DNA of 64,000 nucleotides from CAZDKK01 sp964603725 (lineage in GTDB: Bacteria; Eisenbacteria; RBG-16-71-46; CAIMUX01; WJJG01). Positions 55,201 through 63,920 of the stretch are shown one piece after another. A model generated the notes under the pieces. The model was not told the DNA's origin. It saw only the letters and a program-made list of their open reading frames with translations, and did not search any database. Numbering within the stretch: the first letter of the stretch is position 1; every line of letters begins with the position of its first letter. The DNA lies in NCBI GenBank assembly GCA_964603725.1, contig CAZRWW010000010.1, positions 1-64,000 on the forward strand. Direction: 5' to 3'. A program made the translations under genes and the position numbers.

Positions 55201-58200
55201 CGGACGCTGCTGGTCACAGCGGAGTGAGTGGACCCTTCAGCGTCACGCCCGGCGTTCTGGCGCGCTTCGCGCTCGCCGATGTGGCTAGCCCGCAGGTCGC
55301 CGGCGCGGCCTTCGATCTCGTGCTCACGGCCGAGGATTCCTGGGGCAACCGCGTGACGTCGTTTGCGGGCGATGTGGCCCTGGTCACCACCGCCGGGACC
55401 ATCACCCCGGCGCTCGCTACCTTCGCCGGCGCCGACAGCGGGCGGCACAGCGCGGCGGTCTGGGTGACCCTGGCGGCCGATGGGCGGACGATCACCGCCA
55501 GCGACGGCGCCGGGCACTCGGGCGCGAGCGCGCCCTTCACGGTGACGGCCGGTCCGCCCGCTCGTCTCGCCTTCGTCCAACAGCCGGGGAACGGCCGCAG
55601 CGGCGCGCCGCTGAGCCCACAGCCGGTGGTCGCGCTCGAGGATCTCTTCGGCAACCGCACCAGCCAGGTGGTCGCTATCGTGACGATGGCCCTGGCCGGC
55701 GGGGCCGCGGGTCTGCCCGGCGGCACGGCCACCGTGGTCACCGAAGACGGTGTGGCCGCCTTCCGTGACTTGCAGATCGATCGCGCGGGCGCGGGGCAGA
55801 GGTTGATCGCCAGCTCGCCCGACCTCGCGCCGGTTCTGAGCGCCGAGTTCGACGTCGAACCGGGTCCGGCCGCCAGGCTCATCTTCCTTGTACAACCCGG
55901 CGCCGGTGAGGGCGGCAGCGCGCTCGATCCCCAGCCTGTCCTCGCCGTGCACGATGCGGCGGGCAACCTGGCGGCCACCAGCACGGCCGTGATCCGTCTG
56001 GCCCTGGCGGACCCGCCGGTGCCGGCCGTCCTGTCGGGCTCGAGCAGCCGCGCCGCGAACGCCGGGGTGGCCGCCTTCGAGGACCTGAGCATCGACAGGT
56101 CCGCTTCCGGATACCGGCTCATGGCATCCTCCGAGGGACTCGTGGAGGCGGTGAGCGAGCCTTTCACGGTGCGCGTGGGGCCGGAAGTTGCGCTGGTGTT
56201 CATCACCCAGCCGGGACCGGCGATCAGCGAACAGCCCCTCGCGCCGCAGCCCGTGGTCGAGATCCGCGACGCGGGAGGCAACCGCGCCACCGTCACGGTC
56301 GCCGTGACGGTGTCACTGGGTGACCATCCCGCGGGCGCGACCCTGGAAGGATGCACGGTCGTGACCGCGACCGACGGGGTGGCGGCCTTCCCCGGCCTCA
56401 TCATCGCGCGGGCCGCAGAAGGTTATACGCTGCGGGCGGCCTCGCCCGGGCTGATGCCGGCGCTCAGCGCGTCCTTCGGCGTCGCCGCCGGCCCACCGGT
56501 CGAGTTGGTCTACATTGAGCAGCCCAGTCATGGCTTCGGCGGTGAGCCGCTGGAGCGTCAACCCGCCATCGGCATCGCCGACGAAGCGGGCAACCCGACG
56601 GCCGCTGATGGCGTGGAGGTCAGGCTCGGCCTGGAGGGCGGCGACCGGGCTGGACGGCTGCTGGGCGCAAGCGCAGCGCGTTCGCGCGTGGGGCTGGTTC
56701 GCTTTCACGGCCTGCGCATCGACCGAAAGGGTCGCGGGTATGTGCTGGCGGCGCGATCGGACGGCCTGCGCGAGACCGCGAGTGCGCCGTTCGAGATCAT
56801 CCCCGGGCGGCCAGCGGCGATCACGGCGTTCGGAGGCGAGGATCAGCGCGGGACAGCGGGGCTGCCGCTGGCCGAGCCCCTGCTCGCGCGCCTGGCCGAT
56901 GCCGGCGACAATCCGCTGGCCGGCGTTCGGGTCAGGTTCGCGGTGACCTCATCCCCACGCTGGTCGAGCGGGCAGGGACTGAGCGACCCGCTCGTGGCCA
57001 CCGACTCCGCCGGTGTGGCCGCGGTCCGGCTCACGCTCGGGAGCCACGCCGGCGCCTATCAGGTGACGGCCACATCCCCCGACCTGCCCGGCCACGCGGT
57101 GGTCTTCTCGGCGAGCGCCCGTGAGCCGGACGGCACCGGCGCGGTCACCATCGTGCCCATGGAGGTCTTCGCCGGCGCCGACGTGGACATCGCCTTCACG
57201 CTCCAGGCCGACGAGCGCGCCACCAACACGGAGGTGGCGATCGAATGGCCGATCGCATGGCGCTGGTCGGGTCGAGCCGCGGACCTCGAGCTGAGCGGCG
57301 ACGGGTTCCTGGGCGCGCAGAGCTCCGTCTCCGGGAGCGGATCGGCGCACGATCCGTTCGTCCTGACCGTGACCCGCGCGCGCGTGGCGCCGCGGCGATT
57401 GGGGACTCTGACGGTGCGCGCCACGACGGCGCCCGAGGAGACCCGTGGCTTCGACTTCCGGGTCTCGACCGCCTCGCATTCGGGCTGTCTGACGCCGCTG
57501 GCGCACCAGCCCTCAGTCCAGGTGGGCCCACTCGTCGCGGGCGACGCCACCCTGGATGGGTTGGTGGACCTGCTCGATCTGCTGTCGCTGAGCGATTTCA
57601 TCCAGGGACGGGGCGGCGACCTGGGCACGGCGCAGCGGCGCGCGGCGGACGTCTTCCCCGCGCATGCGGCCGCGCCGCGCGCGGGGCCGCCCGACGGGCG
57701 GCTGGAGCGCGCCGACATCGAGCTGCTCGAGCGCGCGATCCTGAACCAGGTCTGGGACGATGGGCTGGCGCTCGGCCGCGGCGGAGCACCGGCTCCGCCC
57801 GGCGTGAGCGGCGAAGCGATGCGAGCGGGCGGCGAAGCGATGCGAGCGGGCGGCGAAGCGATGCCAGCGGGCGGCGGCGACTTCTCGGCGGCCGGCGGGG
57901 ATCTCACCCTGATCGCCGAGGCGGCCGCCGGCGGCGCGACCGCCCTGCGCATGACCAACGGGGTGCCCGTGCGCGGCATCCAGATCGATCTGCGGCCGCA
58001 AGCGGGTGGGCCGCTGGAGCTGCGCTGTCGCGGCTTCGATCGCGTCGACGGCTTCCGCCTGGTGTCCGCGATCGCTCATGGAGAGCATCGCATCCTGCTG
58101 TGGAGCCCCGGTGACGCCCTGATCGCGTCCGGGGCGGGCCACGTCCTCTGGGTCGACGCGACCCCGTCGTTGTACAACTTCGCGGCCTCGAGCGCTGTCG

Positions 58201-58544
58201 GCGCCGCCGCCGACAATCGCCCGCTGAGCCTGACGCTCCGCGCCGGGGGCGACGATGACCTGCCCAAGGCCTTCCGCCTCGATCAGGCGCGACCAAACCC
58301 GTTCCGGGAGACGGCGACCATCTCGTTCGCCGTGCCCCGCTTCGCGCCCGTCACGATCGAGATCTTCGATGTGGCCGGCAGACTCGTGCGCCGGCTCCAC
58401 GCGGGCGAGACGGACCCGGGCTACCACCGCATCGTCTGGGCCGGAACCGACGACGCCGGCCAGCGGCTGTTCGGCGGCCTCTACTGGTGTCGGCTGACCT
58501 CGGGGGGCTTCACCGCCACGCAGAGGATCATGCTGCTGGACTGA
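49230..58544 (+). CDS. giant secreted repeat protein with cohesin-like and dockerin-like segments and FlgD-like tail
   Basis: About 3,104 residues from ATG 49230; an upstream TTG (49206) or a later start just before the signal helix (IRAAAIALLLLAVLGHPALA) is possible. From about residue 70 to 1150 are seven adhesin-like beta units (GDQTFTGASTTTTGTLP, TLAGTIRTTNDWTYVGG). Six Ig-like units with I-x-SPQTAG-x-x-F span about 1510-2110. Four units with F-x-x-QPG span about 2110-2520. A BIg1-like unit follows. Next are a cohesin-like segment (GAVTIVPMEVFAGADVDIAF, about 2634) and a dockerin-like one (DATLDGLVDLLDLLSLSDFI, about 2770). The tail is FlgD-like (DVAGRLVRRLHAGETDPGYH). Probably a surface adhesin or scaffold. 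Confidence 0.85.
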   Translation: MRTDRFVRRCTQGHSTVARTPVATARGRAGAWVGLCLASGLLSPGQIRAAAIALLLLAVLGHPALAVDRVWDGEGLTTAWSNNLNWSGDTVPGAADVAIFDATSSKDAVITANINVAGVSIRAGYGGTITQNAGRSITVGAAGFDQAAGTFAGGTSTIDINGPWTLSGGSFTATSGTLAVSGNLTVSGGSFSPGAGTAQFDGTQTIAADGVVFNKVTITSASTHTITPGTTITAAGTLTLSNGYISGGTLAAQAAISQVSGFDGGTGTLLINGAGDQTFTGASTTTTGTLPDVVIDKPGGVLTLAGTIRTTNDWTYVGGALDPGTSLLVFGGTLAVSGSHTLKLVQIRGATTVAAGTTLTVDSTLTMPSAVAFAVNGGVIVNRTLTLTDGSIAGSGAVEARADIAHAATFDGGLGTLLINGPGDQLFTSASTTTTGDLPHIRIDKPGGTLSLAGTLRLVTADWTYMAGNLATAGSALVFEGTVNISGSHALDLVTFRGTGAKTLAAGTNLTVTGDLTLTDGSIAGEGEVAAQANIAQAAAFDGGDGTLRICGAGDQTLTGACTATTGALPDVVIDKPGGTLTLAGTIRTINDWSYLAGTLDAGASTIVFGGTLAVTGSHELTLVEIRGAATVAAGTTLTVKNTLTMPSAVAFTVDGSVIATSTLILTDGSIAGVGAVEARADITHAATFDGGLGTLLINGTGDQTFTSASTTTTGDLPHIRIDKPAGTLSLVGTLRIVAADWTYVAGGLAPGASRVIFDGTVNISGSQTLNLVTLQGIGAKTLGPGTILTVPNTLTLTGGSIDGEGEVRAQAGITQAAAFDGGAGTLRICGAGDQTLTGASTSTTGSLCDLVIEKPSGTLTLAGTIRTTNDWTYSAGAVALGTSAVIFAGNAVVTGTQTLRAVQVRGDVTVPAGTTLTVNNGLTVNTAGALTVDGVAISTSTLTLTNGAINGPGRVEARANITQSADFDGGAGTLRINGTGDQTFTGSATLTEGSLPVVEIAKPSNTLTLAGTIRVQGSAWRRLSGTVASGTSRLVLSSGATVSGSHQLYNLDLEGDGVKTVEAGTTLTATRTLTLGGGTIDGGALVATGDVVQLPAFLGGTTLLTISGAAAQTLTGGGSLTEGSLPSLTILKTGGALTLSGIIRTERDWTYGSGAVNADTSLVVLGGTVNLAAAGMAFNDLRLDATAVTLATALDVDDDFALCDGVLVTAGNAVMIGGDWSQTGGTLVPGAAAVTFNGGLDAEIASAGLGAGARFSDLIIQKSGGAAVRALDDLCVGGDLRLTTGRLDGADRRIVLAGDWLNDAGPSAFAAGTGAVELNGGGQLIGGAHPTTFHALALGGSGAKSAARDLAVVDLTLDQDLLIAPHLLRISGETAGSADVVGTVRRTVSGDGPFSLGSAHTTITFDGVGTNPDSLDVTLTRGVPPVGLPDAVRRYYDIAAAGGEGWTATLRLHYRPDELNGNAEDGLAVWRLAGVWERLGRSGHHYDQNWIERSGVAQFSRWALACGYPDHFEIDPIPSPQTAGVPFPLTVTAVDSSGVRLAEYTGDLSLATTAGSITPAMITMTAADSGRISHSVRVTEAGADQIIRADDGEGHLGQSNPFTVAPSPLRHFSIRPIASPQTAGVPFGVTIAALDSFANRITTFVGTLTLTASAGGVSGGRIDMTAADSGLVTRQIMVGRAEHDLVLTASDGHGHAGVTNAFTVLPAITRRFAIRSIPSPQTAGEFFDLEITAEDAYGNVTPDFTGGVDLATSAGSITPRRVIFSVTDWGRHIEPACVTLAGLGHTVSASDTSGHRGTSRPFDVAGAPLHHYDLAPIDSPQTAGVPFEIAIRALDRFGNLSPEIPGTLALATTAGTIIPATARFSAADSGRHREGVTVTAAGTGRTIELVDSLGRAATSNAFDVQAGGVTRFAVRAIPSPQTAGVAFDIALEALDAQGNLAVGFAGEVALATTAGTITPAAVVFAPSDRGTRALSVQVTQAGMGHVIAATDAAGHSGVSGPFSVTPGVLARFALADVASPQVAGAAFDLVLTAEDSWGNRVTSFAGDVALVTTAGTITPALATFAGADSGRHSAAVWVTLAADGRTITASDGAGHSGASAPFTVTAGPPARLAFVQQPGNGRSGAPLSPQPVVALEDLFGNRTSQVVAIVTMALAGGAAGLPGGTATVVTEDGVAAFRDLQIDRAGAGQRLIASSPDLAPVLSAEFDVEPGPAARLIFLVQPGAGEGGSALDPQPVLAVHDAAGNLAATSTAVIRLALADPPVPAVLSGSSSRAANAGVAAFEDLSIDRSASGYRLMASSEGLVEAVSEPFTVRVGPEVALVFITQPGPAISEQPLAPQPVVEIRDAGGNRATVTVAVTVSLGDHPAGATLEGCTVVTATDGVAAFPGLIIARAAEGYTLRAASPGLMPALSASFGVAAGPPVELVYIEQPSHGFGGEPLERQPAIGIADEAGNPTAADGVEVRLGLEGGDRAGRLLGASAARSRVGLVRFHGLRIDRKGRGYVLAARSDGLRETASAPFEIIPGRPAAITAFGGEDQRGTAGLPLAEPLLARLADAGDNPLAGVRVRFAVTSSPRWSSGQGLSDPLVATDSAGVAAVRLTLGSHAGAYQVTATSPDLPGHAVVFSASAREPDGTGAVTIVPMEVFAGADVDIAFTLQADERATNTEVAIEWPIAWRWSGRAADLELSGDGFLGAQSSVSGSGSAHDPFVLTVTRARVAPRRLGTLTVRATTAPEETRGFDFRVSTASHSGCLTPLAHQPSVQVGPLVAGDATLDGLVDLLDLLSLSDFIQGRGGDLGTAQRRAADVFPAHAAAPRAGPPDGRLERADIELLERAILNQVWDDGLALGRGGAPAPPGVSGEAMRAGGEAMRAGGEAMPAGGGDFSAAGGDLTLIAEAAAGGATALRMTNGVPVRGIQIDLRPQAGGPLELRCRGFDRVDGFRLVSAIAHGEHRILLWSPGDALIASGAGHVLWVDATPSLYNFAASSAVGAAADNRPLSLTLRAGGDDDLPKAFRLDQARPNPFRETATISFAVPRFAPVTIEIFDVAGRLVRRLHAGETDPGYHRIVWAGTDDAGQRLFGGLYWCRLTSGGFTATQRIMLLD
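50019..52550 (+). repeat. alternating 390/445-bp coding repeats in the giant protein gene
   Basis: The phrase DGG-x-GTL-(L/R)-I-(N/C)-G-x-GDQ recurs with starts near 50019, 50461, 50853, 51298, 51689, 52134 and, degenerate, 52523. Intervals alternate about 442, 392, 445, 391, 445 and 389 bp. Long and short units therefore alternate, giving a higher-order repeat of about 836 bp present three times. Near-identical stretches at the DNA level suggest recent duplication or gene conversion. Confidence 0.8.
57810..57872 (+). repeat. 21-bp tandem repeat (three units) in the giant protein gene
   Basis: Three in-frame units start at 57810, 57831 and 57852 and encode GEAMRAG, GEAMRAG and GEAMPAG. They form a flexible linker between the dockerin-like segment and the following beta domain. 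A 21-bp unit can expand or contract without breaking the frame. Confidence 0.85.
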
Positions 58545-58788
58545 GGAGCTCGCCGGCCGCCTCGGAGCCCGCCGGCTGCTCGTGGGCTGGCCGGCCGCCC
58601 GTTCCCACCGGCCCCTTCGCTCCCGCCGCGGCGCGAGACGGATCCGAGACGCTCGTGATGCGCCGTTCCGTCAGACTCCCCGCGATGAGCGATATCGGCG
58701 TCATCCAGTGACGGCGGCGGCTTGCCGCCGGCCGATCGGAGCGCCGCCGGTCAAGGGCTGGCTGCCCGCGATGGAAAGGATGAGAACC

Positions 58789-60627
58789 ATGAGATCGACA
58801 ATCGCGCTGTGCCTGTCCGCCTGTCTCGGCCTGCTCTACGCCGTGCCCGTGTCGGGGGAGATGGCTCAACAGACCGATTGGTCGAGGGGTCCCGGCGCCC
58901 CCGGCCCGGTGACACAGTGGAACGATCAGTTCGCCGCCGCGTCCGCGATCGACTGGGCGGATCCGGCGGGATCCCTGACGCTGCTCTCCGCGCTGCCGCA
59001 TCCGCATGCGGTCACCACCACGTACGGAGAACCGGCCTGCGTCGACGCGGCCGACCTGGACGGCGACCAAGACATCGATCTTGTGTGCGCGGCCTACCAG
59101 GGGCACGAGGTGGCCTGGTGGGAGAACGACGGCACGGGCGGCGGCTGGACCCAGCATTCGATCGCCACGGGATTCACCGAGGCCGCCAGTGTGCACGCGG
59201 CCGACATCGACCGCGACGGCGACGTGGACGTGGCGGCCACGTCGGAGGGCGGTCACACGGTCGCCTGGTGGGAGAACGACGGCACGGGCGGCGGGTGGCT
59301 CCCCCACGTGGTCGACGCCAATGTCAGCGGGCCCTTCTGCGTCTGTTCGGCCGACTTCGACGGCGACCAGGACGTGGACCTTTGCGGGGCGGTCTTCTAC
59401 GCCAGCGACATCGTCTGGTGGGAGAACCTGGATGGCGTCGGCCACGCCTGGACCAAGCACACGGTCGATCCCAGTTTCTCGTACGCCTGGTGGACGGTCG
59501 CCGCCGACATCGACGACGACGGCGACTGCGACATCGTGGGCGCGGCCTACAGCGCGGGCGACGTCTGCTGGTGGGAGAACAGCGGCGACGGCTCGGCCTG
59601 GACCAAGCGCTTCATCTGCGCGACGTTTCCCCAGGCGCTCAACGTGCGGGCCGCGGACCTGGACGGCGACGGCGATCTGGACGTCCTGGGCGCCGCCTAT
59701 GCCGGCAACGTCGCTTGGTGGGAGAACGAGACCCCGACCGGCGCCTGGCTGGAGCACCCCATCGACAGCGGTCTGGCGAGTCCCTTCAGCTCGCGCGTCA
59801 TGGACCTCGACGCGGACGGCGACCAGGACGTGATCACCAACGAGCGCGACGGCAACCGGGTGCTGTGGTACGAGAACGTCGATGCCGCCGGCACGGTGTG
59901 GCTCAAGCGCGTGGTGGATGAGACGTCCGACGGGCCCAACGACGTGCTGGCGGCCGACGTCAACGGCGACCTCGTTGCGGAGATCATCGCCACCTTCTCC
60001 TGGGATGGAAGCATCATGTGGTACGAGCCGGCCGACGAGTACGCCTCCGCCGGCACGCTCGAGTCCTCGATCCTCGACGCCGGAGGCCCCGTGCCCGACT
60101 GGGGCCCGATCACCTGGAACTGCACAGCGCCCCTCGGCGCGTCCGTGGGTGTACAAGTGCGGGCGGGGGCTGATCCGGCCGATCTGGGCGCATGGGTCGA
60201 GGTGGTCTCCTCGGGGGACGATCTCTCCGACTACATCGCCGGCGACACCCGCTACTTCCAGTACCGCGTCTCCCTGGCCACAGCCGACGCGGCGCTCAGC
60301 CCCACGTTCCAGGACATAGGCATCCAGTGGGAGTACCTCAGCGGAGTGGGCGAGAGCGATGGCCCTCGAGGGGCGCGGCCGTGGTGCTCCGCGGCGAGCA
60401 ACCCGGCGCGGCCCGGCGCGGCGGCGATCCGGTTCGCGGTGCCCCAGGCGGGCGAGGTCGAGGTGGCGCTCTACGACATCGGCGGCCGGAGGATTGCCAC
60501 GCTCGCCAAGGGTCTCTACCCGGCGGGCACGCACCTGGCGCCGGTGGAGGGCTTGAGCAGCGGGATGTACCTCTACGCTCTGCGCGCGGGAGAGCTGCGG
60601 GACGTGGGCAAGATCGTGCTGCCGTAA
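58789..60627 (+). CDS. secreted VCBS/FG-GAP propeller protein with FlgD-like tail
   Basis: 612 residues from ATG 58789 (MRSTIALCLSACLGLLYAVP, signal peptide); ATG 58771 and 58780 are in frame. At least seven blades share the wording ADLDGDQDIDLVCAAYQGHE then VAWWENDGTGGGWTQHSI. Others begin ADIDRDGDVDVAATS, ADFDGDQDVDLCGAVF, ADIDDDGDCDIVGAAY, ADLDGDGDLDVLGAAY, MDLDADGDQDVITNE and ADVNGDLVAEIIATF. A galactose-binding-like linker (SSILDAGGPVPDWGPITWN) precedes a FlgD-like tail (DIGGRRIATLAKGLYPAGTH). It follows the giant protein by about 240 bases. Confidence 0.86.
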   Translation: MRSTIALCLSACLGLLYAVPVSGEMAQQTDWSRGPGAPGPVTQWNDQFAAASAIDWADPAGSLTLLSALPHPHAVTTTYGEPACVDAADLDGDQDIDLVCAAYQGHEVAWWENDGTGGGWTQHSIATGFTEAASVHAADIDRDGDVDVAATSEGGHTVAWWENDGTGGGWLPHVVDANVSGPFCVCSADFDGDQDVDLCGAVFYASDIVWWENLDGVGHAWTKHTVDPSFSYAWWTVAADIDDDGDCDIVGAAYSAGDVCWWENSGDGSAWTKRFICATFPQALNVRAADLDGDGDLDVLGAAYAGNVAWWENETPTGAWLEHPIDSGLASPFSSRVMDLDADGDQDVITNERDGNRVLWYENVDAAGTVWLKRVVDETSDGPNDVLAADVNGDLVAEIIATFSWDGSIMWYEPADEYASAGTLESSILDAGGPVPDWGPITWNCTAPLGASVGVQVRAGADPADLGAWVEVVSSGDDLSDYIAGDTRYFQYRVSLATADAALSPTFQDIGIQWEYLSGVGESDGPRGARPWCSAASNPARPGAAAIRFAVPQAGEVEVALYDIGGRRIATLAKGLYPAGTHLAPVEGLSSGMYLYALRAGELRDVGKIVLP

Positions 60628-60703
60628 AAGGCCGCGCGCCGGCCCGGACGCGTCAGGCCGCGGCGAACCGGGTCTCAGATGAGCGCGTTCCCAGGCCTTG
60701 ATC

Positions 60704-63700
60704 CTAGGCCTTGGCCTGCTTGTCCAGCTCCGCCCGGACGGTCTGGATCCGCGCCATCAGCGGCCCGTGGTGGGCCGCCTGCGCACCTTGCAGGGCCTGC
60801 TCCAGCGCCCGCCGGCACGCGGCGTGGTCGGCTCGCGCCAGGGCCAACCTGGCCGCCAGCAGATCGCGCCACGCCGAGGACCAGACCCGCGGCCAGCGGT
60901 CCCGGTCTGGGTCCGCCGCGCCGATCGCCGGCTCAGGGGGGGCGCCCGTCATGGCGCGCTCAAGGCACCAGCGGGCTTCCTGCGGATCATCCAGGTCCAG
61001 GGCGAGGATGCCGCTCAACACGTGCAAGTGGCGCGACCAGGACGCATGCTGGGTCTCCTCCGCGACCGCGAGCGCCGCCTCGATCAGCGGGCGCGCTTCC
61101 GCCGGCGCTCCGGTCAGCAGGTGGATCTGCGCCAGGCGCGTGCGGGCCAGCGCGATCTTCCCGCGCTGGCCCAGTCGTTGACCAAGGGCCAGCGCTTCCG
61201 CGCCGTGCCGGTGGGCGTCCGGCAACGTTCCCGTGTGCAAGGCCGTCCTCGTGATGCCTTCGAGGCAATCCAGAGCGCCGTCCGGGTCCACGCCGAGCCG
61301 GCGTCGCAGCGTCAGGCTCTCCTCGTAGCGGCGGCGGGCCCCGCGCAGATGCCCGCGTTCCTCGAGCAGCAGACCCAGGACGTACAGCCCCAGCGCGATC
61401 GACCAGCGATCGCGGCAGCGGCGTCGCAGCGTCAGGCTGCGATGCAGCACGCGCAGCGCTTCCTCCGGCCGGCTGGCGCGCAGGTGGTAGGCCAACACCT
61501 CCCACAATAGCCCCGCGCACCAGAGGTCATGGGCGCGCTCGCAGTCACGGGCGCCCTCCCGCAGCACCGACTCGGTGCGCCGGGAAGTGAGACCGAGGAT
61601 CGCGGCCACTCCCTCGGCGAAGGCGCGCTCATCCGGCCGGCCGGCGACGCGCAGATCTCGCCGCCCCTGGCGGGCGAGCTGGCGGCACAGCGCTGGGTTC
61701 TCGTAGCGCAGAAACCAACCGCGCGCGGTGCGAGACAAGGCGAGGAGTCGGATCGCCGCGCCGCTGCGAGCGCGTCTTTGCAGATGGGGCAGCGCGAGTG
61801 CCATGGCCTCGGCCCCCTCCACCGCGCGGCTGCTCATGTCGTAGAAGAGGAAGAGCGGTCTGACGGCCGGCGACATCTCGGTGAGCCAACCGCGCTCGGC
61901 CGCATGGGTCCAGGCCTGACGCAGGTTGTGGCGATCCTGGGCCAGAGCGTGGAGCGCCCGCTTCTGGCCGGTCCCCTCGAGCGCGGCGCGCGCGGCGACG
62001 ACCTTGCCCAGGTAGTGACGCGCGGCGCGGTCACGGGCCGCGGCCTCCTCGCGCTTGCTCGCGCCGAGCTTCGCGCGACCGAACTGCCGGAGGGCCTCCA
62101 GGATCTCGAAGCGCTGGTCGCGCGTGCGCTGCAGGAACGACTGCTCGATGAGCGCGGTGAAGGTTGCCAGGGTCGTCTGGCCGATGGCCTGGGCCGCTTC
62201 GCGATCGAAGACCCCGGTGAGGATGCACAGGTGCCCGAAGGCCGCGCGCTCCTCGCGCGAGAGCATCGCCCAGGACTGCTCGAACACCGCGCGCAGACTG
62301 CGATGGCGCTCCGGGACGTCGGCCTGCGGCGCCGCCTCCACGTCGAGACTCTGCGCCAATCGGCCGGCGATCTCGGGCACGCTCAGGCTGTGCGCCCACG
62401 TGGCCGACAGCTCGAGACCCAGGGGATGTCCCCGCAGCCGGCGGCTGATCTGCGCGGCGGCCGACAGGTCCGCGGCCGAGGGCTTGAAGGAGGAACGCGC
62501 GCGGCGGATCGCCTGAAGCAGCAGGCGGACGGAGGCGCAGTCCGCGACCTCGCCCGGAGCCACCTTGCGCTCAGGCCAGGGCAGGCCCTCCACCTCCAGG
62601 ACGTGCTCGCCCGCCAATCGCAGCCGCGACCGTGAGGTCGCCAGCACGACGCAGCCCCGCGTCCCCGCCAGGATCTCTCGCAGTGGCCCCAGGTCGCGCG
62701 CGACCTGTTCGAGATTGTCCAGGATGAGCAGCATGCGCTTGCCGCGCAGGAACTCGATCAGGTCCCGGCATGACCCCGACGACGTGGAGCCCGGAGGCGC
62801 GGGTTCGCGAGCGCGCGTCCCGAGCGGGAGAGCCAGGCCTTCGGCCAGAGCGGCGGGGAGCAGATGTCCCGCGTCCACGGAGACCAGGGGGATGAAGACG
62901 ACGCCGTCCGGGAACAGCCCGCTCAGCCGGCGCCCGGCCTCGAGCGCCAGGCGCGTCTTGCCGCAGCCGCCAGGGCCGGTCAGGGTGAGGAGTCGCAGGT
63001 CCGGCTCGCTGAGCAGTCCCGCGATCGCCTCCAGCTCCTGCTCGCGCCCGACGAAGGGCGTCGACGGCTCCGGGAGGATGAGCCGCGACGTCGCTGTCGC
63101 CGTCGGCGTGGCCATCGGCGGCGAGCTCGGCTGTCCGGGATCGCGCGCCAGGATCTCGTTGCGCAGCCGCACCGTCTCGCTGCAGGGCGCCACCTCGAGC
63201 TCGCGCGCGATCAGCTTCCTGAAGCGGTCGTACAGGCGCAGCGCCTCGGTGCGCCGGCCCATGCGCGCCAGAAGCGCCATGAGCGTGCGCAGGGCCCGCT
63301 CGTCGAGGGGATCGAGGTCCGCGCGCTGGCGAGCGCACGACAGCGCGCCGTCCAGGTCGCCGCGCCGCTCGCGCAGGCGGATCAAGGCGTCGAGCGCGCT
63401 TTCCTGGGCGGCTTTCAGCGCCTCCTCTTCGCGCAGTTGCCACTCCTCGAAGGGGAAGCTGCCGGCGAGCGTGAATCCGGCCAGGAAGTGTCCCTGGTAG
63501 AGAGCTGCCGCTTCGCTGAGGATCGGCTCCGCCCGGGCGCCCGGCGGAGTGTCGCCGCCGGAACCCAGGCCGGCGGACTTGAGCAACCGGCGATGCTCCC
63601 GCACGTCGACCCACAGGCCTTCGCCCGGCCGCAGCTCGACCATCTCGCCCTCGACCGCCAACCACGGGTCGAAACCCGACCGGCGGAGCACCCAGAGATG

Positions 63701-63898
63701 ATTGCGCAGTTGGGCCAGAGCGTCTTCCCGGCCGCTGTCAGGCCAGAACATCGCCGCCAGCGCGTCGCGCGTGTGGGGTGTGCGGGTCGCGGCCAGGTAA
63801 GCTGCCAGGGCGAGCGCCCGGCGGCGTCGTATCGGCAGCGGGCGGCCCGAGGCTTGCACACGGGGGGGACCCAGCAGGCGGACTTCCAGGTGCGGCAC
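60704..63898 (-). CDS. large transcriptional regulator: OmpR/SARP-type DNA-binding, BTAD, NB-ARC ATPase and TPR
   Basis: 1,064 residues from GTG 63898, with GGGAG upstream (AAAGGGAGAGCGGTCC). Residues 1-95 are a winged-helix start (HLEVRLLGPPRVQASGRPLP then RRRALALAAYLAA). The BTAD domain (100-245) includes YQGHFLAGF and GDLDGALSCARQRADLDPLD. An NB-ARC-type ATPase follows, with Walker A TLTGPGGCGKTRLALEAG and Walker B KRMLLILDNLEQV. About 450 residues of TPR helices complete it. The design is that of signal-responsive activators in which nucleotide state and TPR contacts gate DNA binding. The target genes are unknown. It converges on the VCBS gene. Confidence 0.88.
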   Translation of the reverse strand: MPHLEVRLLGPPRVQASGRPLPIRRRRALALAAYLAATRTPHTRDALAAMFWPDSGREDALAQLRNHLWVLRRSGFDPWLAVEGEMVELRPGEGLWVDVREHRRLLKSAGLGSGGDTPPGARAEPILSEAAALYQGHFLAGFTLAGSFPFEEWQLREEEALKAAQESALDALIRLRERRGDLDGALSCARQRADLDPLDERALRTLMALLARMGRRTEALRLYDRFRKLIARELEVAPCSETVRLRNEILARDPGQPSSPPMATPTATATSRLILPEPSTPFVGREQELEAIAGLLSEPDLRLLTLTGPGGCGKTRLALEAGRRLSGLFPDGVVFIPLVSVDAGHLLPAALAEGLALPLGTRAREPAPPGSTSSGSCRDLIEFLRGKRMLLILDNLEQVARDLGPLREILAGTRGCVVLATSRSRLRLAGEHVLEVEGLPWPERKVAPGEVADCASVRLLLQAIRRARSSFKPSAADLSAAAQISRRLRGHPLGLELSATWAHSLSVPEIAGRLAQSLDVEAAPQADVPERHRSLRAVFEQSWAMLSREERAAFGHLCILTGVFDREAAQAIGQTTLATFTALIEQSFLQRTRDQRFEILEALRQFGRAKLGASKREEAAARDRAARHYLGKVVAARAALEGTGQKRALHALAQDRHNLRQAWTHAAERGWLTEMSPAVRPLFLFYDMSSRAVEGAEAMALALPHLQRRARSGAAIRLLALSRTARGWFLRYENPALCRQLARQGRRDLRVAGRPDERAFAEGVAAILGLTSRRTESVLREGARDCERAHDLWCAGLLWEVLAYHLRASRPEEALRVLHRSLTLRRRCRDRWSIALGLYVLGLLLEERGHLRGARRRYEESLTLRRRLGVDPDGALDCLEGITRTALHTGTLPDAHRHGAEALALGQRLGQRGKIALARTRLAQIHLLTGAPAEARPLIEAALAVAEETQHASWSRHLHVLSGILALDLDDPQEARWCLERAMTGAPPEPAIGAADPDRDRWPRVWSSAWRDLLAARLALARADHAACRRALEQALQGAQAAHHGPLMARIQTVRAELDKQAKA

Positions 63899-63920
63899 GG
63901 ACCGCTCTCCCTTTGGCGGC

